9,117 bases of DNA from CAYYOS01 sp964473355 (GTDB lineage: Bacteria; Pseudomonadota; Gammaproteobacteria; Burkholderiales; REEB80). Of this stretch, positions 6,479 to 9,117 are shown piece after piece; positions within the stretch are counted from its first letter, which is position 1, and each line of letters begins with the position of its first letter. Below the pieces are notes generated by a model that worked only from the letters and a program-made list of their open reading frames with translations, had not been told where the DNA came from and did not search any database. The stretch is taken from contig CAYYOS010000101.1 of assembly GCA_964473355.1 (NCBI GenBank), forward strand, positions 1 to 9,117, in the 5' to 3' direction. Made by a program: the position numbers and the translations under genes.

Positions 6479-6891
6479 CGAATATTTGATTGCGCGGGAA
6501 ACGCGTTAAGATCTATATGCGGAACGGGCTTCCAATTTTTCTCCCGATGCTCAGCGATAACGTTTGTGAATATGCCGCCTCTTACATAAAATTTAGCGGT
6601 TACTCGCATAAAACGCGGTTTGGTCGCGCCACTGAGATCATCTAAAATTTGATTGGTCACGGCCTCATGAAAAGTACCTTGGTTGCGGTATGACCAAATA
6701 TAGAGCTTCAAGCTTTTCAACTCGATACATTTTTTATTAGGTATGTAGTCGAGAAAGAGGGTGGCGAAATCCGGCTGCCCGGTTTTGGGACACAGGCAAG
6801 TAAACTCCGGGATTTCCATATGTATGTGATAATCACGGCCGGGCGCCGGGTTCGCAAAGGTTTCGAGGGTTCGGTCTAAAGATGTTGGCAT
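6472..6891 (-). CDS. queF: NADPH-dependent 7-cyano-7-deazaguanine (preQ0) reductase QueF, short (unimodular) type
   Basis: QueF reduces the nitrile of preQ0 to the aminomethyl of preQ1, a late step in making queuosine for the tRNA wobble position. It is a cytoplasmic tunnelling-fold (T-fold) enzyme. The 139-residue product is the short, YkvM-like form, not the roughly 280-residue YqcD-like form of E. coli. The catalytic C34 and D41 lie in EFTCLCPKTGQPDFAT. The QueF signature ELKSLKLYIWSYRN follows, and the substrate-binding FHE of GTFHEAV is present. I chose the ATG at 6891, giving MPTSLDRTLETF, which matches related proteins; an in-frame TTG at 6906 would add five residues. The kinase gene follows three bases downstream. 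A plausible promoter lies 51-79 bases upstream, with no recognisable preQ1 riboswitch in the leader. Confidence 0.96.
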   Translation of the reverse strand: MPTSLDRTLETFANPAPGRDYHIHMEIPEFTCLCPKTGQPDFATLFLDYIPNKKCIELKSLKLYIWSYRNQGTFHEAVTNQILDDLSGATKPRFMRVTAKFYVRGGIFTNVIAEHREKNWKPVPHIDLNAFPAQSNIRG

Positions 6892-6919
6892 AAATGGCGA
6901 GCCCAATCGAGTATTTAAG

Positions 6920-6949
6920 TTAAAATCGTTTCTAGGTTAATATTATAAA
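6920..6949 (+). promoter_or_regulatory. Candidate promoter for smc
   Basis: TTAAAA (6920-6925) and TATAAA (6944-6949) are 18 bases apart and could start transcription near 6956, about 30 bases before the smc GTG. It overlaps the minus-strand queF promoter almost completely, so the two polymerases would compete. A second -10-like TAAAAT (6971-6976) lacks a good partner. The region is AT-rich, so chance matches are likely. Confidence 0.35.
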
Positions 6950-6970
6950 CTTCCAGCTTTGTTGTTCCAA
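6942..6970 (-). promoter_or_regulatory. Candidate promoter for queF and the kinase
   Basis: On the minus strand, TTGGAA (6970-6965, 4 of 6 matches to TTGACA) and a perfect TATAAT (6947-6942) are separated by exactly 17 bases. Transcription would start near 6935, giving a leader of about 44 bases before the ATG at 6891. This is the best sigma-70-like promoter in the window. It sits in the AT-rich gap between queF and the divergent smc gene. Confidence 0.6.
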
Positions 6971-6986
6971 TAAAATAATCCATTAA

Positions 6987-9117
6987 GTGCGCTTAACTCA
7001 TCTTAAATTGGCGGGCTTCAAGTCCTTTGTTGATCCGACCACCATCCCCATGCCCGGACAGCTGATCGGTATCGTTGGTCCCAACGGTTGCGGCAAGTCC
7101 AATATTATTGACGCCGTGCGTTGGGTGTTGGGCGAATCCCAGGCTAAGCATTTGCGCGGCGAATCCATGCAGGACGTGATATTTAACGGCACGACGTCGC
7201 GCAAACCGTACGGACGCGCGAGCGTGGAATTGATTTTCGATAATAGCTTAGGTAGCGCCGCCGGACAGTGGTCGGAGTACGCCGAGATTTCAGTGAAGCG
7301 GACTTTAGAGCGGAACGGGGACTCTGCTTACTATATTAATAACACCCATGTGCGGCGCCGCGATGTCACCGATATTTTTCTGGGCACCGGGCTTGGGCCA
7401 CGGGCCTACGGTATTATCGAACAAGGCATGATCTCCGGCATTGTGGAGGCGCGACCAGAAGACCTGCGATTATTCTTAGAGGAAGCCGCAGGCGTTTCGA
7501 AATATAGATTAAGGCGACGGGAAACCGAATTGCGTCTTAACGATACCCGCGAAAACTTAACGCGTGTTGAAGACATCCGCCAAGAGTTAGAAAAACAAGT
7601 GCAACGGCTAGAAGCGCAAGCGCAAGTTGCAGAACAGTACCAGATTCTGCAGATGCAGGTAAATGAGGCTCAACACCGCTATTGGTTTTTAAGAAAACGT
7701 GACGCCGAAAAAGATGCGCAGCGCATTCAGTTGGAATTGCAGCGCATTACGACAGAGCTAGAACAAAAAATTGCGAATCTACGCGCCATTGAAAGTCAGT
7801 TAGAACAGGCGCGGACGCAGCACTTTTCCGTTAGCGATGAGTTACATCAAATTCAGGGTTTGCTCTACTCAGCCAACGCCGAGGTGGCACGATTAGAACA
7901 AACTATTCAGCACCAGCGTGAAAATCATAAACAAGTGTGTAGCCAACTGGAGATGTTACAGCAGAGCGCATTGCAAATTACCCAGCAACTGGAGACTTCA
8001 GAAGCGGCGCTGGCATTGTCTCAGGAAGAGTTAACGACACTTGAAGAATCAATGCTGCAAAACGAATCTGCGCTCAGCCAAGAATCAAACAAGTTACCGT
8101 TGTTGGAAACCAATTTTGCCCAGGCAGAAGAAGAGTTTCGCAAGCTCCAGCGCGACATGACTTTGCTCGAGCAAACCCGACAGGTAGAAGAGGCCAATCT
8201 CACTCACCTAAATCGTAGCGTCGAGCAGCTCCAGCAACGCGAGTTACGTTTACGCGAAGAAGTGTTGAAGCTGGCGCCTGAGGATGAAATATCGCCGCAA
8301 TTTGAAGCAGAGTTTAGTTCTTCTGCTGAAGCGCTGAAAACGAGCGAGGCGGAGTTGGCTGCCTTGTCTGTAGATTTCCAAGAGCAGACCAACGCGAAGC
8401 GCCAGGCTCAGGAAATGTTGCACGGCATAAGGCACGAGATAAATAAAATCGAAGCTGAAAAAGCGGCACGCGAACGCCTACAACAACATTTCTCGCATGA
8501 CCAAAATTTAGAGGGGTGGCTGACTAAATATTCCCTCAATGCTAACTCGCGCTTATGGCGAGCCATTAAAATTGAAAAGGGCTGGGAAAGCGCGCTCGAG
8601 AGCGTGCTACGTGATCGATTATCAGCGCTGGCCTTGAATCGTCTGGAGGAGGCCGAGAGCTGGCACAACGATCTGCCGCCATGGAATTTTACTGTGTTTG
8701 AAAGTCCGCAAGACGAAAGTCCGGGCTCCGAGCCGGGTGATTTAACTCCCTTACGCCAATATATTTCTGGTACACCCTCGGCTGTTTTATCGGATTGGCT
8801 GCACCAGGTTTATACCATAGAGGAAATTCATGAAGGCTGGAGCAGGCGCCACGCATTAGCGCCCGGGGCCTGCTTGGTGAGCCGCGAGGGCCATATATTT
8901 ACTCGCCACAGCGTATCATTTTACGCGCCGCAGGCGGAAGTGCATGGTGTGTTATCCCGCCAGCGTGAAATTGAACAGCTGGAGAGTGAACTGCAAGCTC
9001 AACGGGTGGCCTTGAACGCTAGCGAGCAAGCCTTTATGGATGCGGAAATCACTTTTGAGCGACAGAATTCCCGTATGGAAGAATTGCGCGGCATCATCAA
9101 TGCGCAGCAACAAATAC
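6987..9117 (+). CDS. smc: Chromosome segregation ATPase Smc, N-terminal part (runs off right edge)
   Basis: This gene has 710 codons in the window; the second coiled-coil arm and the C-terminal ATPase half are beyond the edge. Smc dimers, with ScpA and ScpB, load near the origin and extrude DNA loops for chromosome segregation. Residues 1-170 are the N-terminal head: RLTHLKLAGFKSFVDPT, Walker A GPNGCGKSN (31-39), RGESMQDVIFNG, the GTGLGPRAYGIIEQG stretch with Q-loop Q146, and ARPEDLRLFLEEAAG. Residues about 171-506 form the glutamine/glutamate-rich first coiled-coil arm. Residues about 507-655 are the hinge, beginning near LEGWLTKYSL and ending with EVHGVLSRQREIEQLE, where the second arm starts. 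I chose the GTG at 6987 because a TAA lies immediately upstream in frame and the MRLTHLKLAGFKSF start is canonical. No Shine-Dalgarno is evident. No frameshift was found on reading the whole frame. The head and hinge wording is betaproteobacterial in style. Confidence 0.96.
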   Translation, partial: MRLTHLKLAGFKSFVDPTTIPMPGQLIGIVGPNGCGKSNIIDAVRWVLGESQAKHLRGESMQDVIFNGTTSRKPYGRASVELIFDNSLGSAAGQWSEYAEISVKRTLERNGDSAYYINNTHVRRRDVTDIFLGTGLGPRAYGIIEQGMISGIVEARPEDLRLFLEEAAGVSKYRLRRRETELRLNDTRENLTRVEDIRQELEKQVQRLEAQAQVAEQYQILQMQVNEAQHRYWFLRKRDAEKDAQRIQLELQRITTELEQKIANLRAIESQLEQARTQHFSVSDELHQIQGLLYSANAEVARLEQTIQHQRENHKQVCSQLEMLQQSALQITQQLETSEAALALSQEELTTLEESMLQNESALSQESNKLPLLETNFAQAEEEFRKLQRDMTLLEQTRQVEEANLTHLNRSVEQLQQRELRLREEVLKLAPEDEISPQFEAEFSSSAEALKTSEAELAALSVDFQEQTNAKRQAQEMLHGIRHEINKIEAEKAARERLQQHFSHDQNLEGWLTKYSLNANSRLWRAIKIEKGWESALESVLRDRLSALALNRLEEAESWHNDLPPWNFTVFESPQDESPGSEPGDLTPLRQYISGTPSAVLSDWLHQVYTIEEIHEGWSRRHALAPGACLVSREGHIFTRHSVSFYAPQAEVHGVLSRQREIEQLESELQAQRVALNASEQAFMDAEITFERQNSRMEELRGIINAQQQI

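Noticed and set aside
6892..6906. A TTG start at 6906 for queF
   Set aside because: It would add five residues not seen in related QueF proteins. The ATG at 6891 gives the usual N-terminus.
6892..6940. A preQ1 riboswitch in the queF leader
   Set aside because: The leader of about 44 bases lacks the C-rich loop, the short stem and the A-rich tail of preQ1-I, and it is too short for the larger classes.
6998..8668. Several 60-86 codon minus-strand frames opposite smc
   Set aside because: They are antisense to an uninterrupted, clearly recognisable smc frame. Their serine-, leucine- and arginine-rich translations are the usual mirror image of coiled-coil codons.
1..9117. Mobile elements, CRISPR arrays, tRNA or rRNA genes, or a defence island
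   Set aside because: Reading both strands showed no transposase, integrase, regularly spaced repeats, tRNA-like folds or known defence domains. Nearly all bases are covered by recognisable housekeeping or metabolic genes.

Overview
The window is ordinary, gene-dense bacterial chromosome with roughly balanced base composition. I see no rRNA, tRNA, insertion sequence, CRISPR array or phage gene. The proteins point to a betaproteobacterium. The N-terminal ATPase half and the hinge-region wording of Smc, the QueF active-site segment and the PrmB N-terminus all read like betaproteobacterial versions. A dapC-dapD-dapE-prmB block lying near a divergent smc also fits my recollection of that class. 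I cannot name a genus.

Region 1 (1-3908, minus strand) is a lysine/peptidoglycan precursor operon. Reading in its own direction it runs dapC (3908-2718), dapD (2721-1900), a small gene for a secreted protein of unknown function (1900-1415) and dapE (1412-282). After a 123-base gap comes the start of prmB, which runs off the left edge. dapC and dapD overlap by ATGA, dapD and the small gene overlap by TGATG, and dapE starts two bases after the small gene ends. The four genes are therefore almost certainly cotranscribed and translationally coupled. DapD, DapC and DapE carry out three consecutive steps of the succinylase branch of diaminopimelate synthesis, and their catalytic residues are intact.

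Region 2 (3954-5188, plus strand) is divergent from dapC. It encodes a ten-helix EamA/DMT-type membrane transporter and, overlapping its stop codon by ATGA, a 121-residue glyoxalase-fold (VOC) protein.

Region 3 (5200-6906, minus strand) is a two-gene unit: queF (7-cyano-7-deazaguanine reductase, queuosine pathway), then three bases later a GTG-started FGGY kinase. The kinase is very close in sequence to the cyanobacterial/plant D-ribulokinase group. It ends only 11 bases from the convergent VOC gene.

Region 4 (6987-9117, plus strand) is smc, starting at GTG and open at the right edge after 710 codons. It contains the N-terminal ATPase half, the first coiled-coil arm and the hinge.

The most interesting points are the uncharacterised exported protein locked inside the dap operon, and the D-ribulokinase of cyanobacterial/plant type paired with queF. 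I found no convincing sign of a new defence or mobile system.
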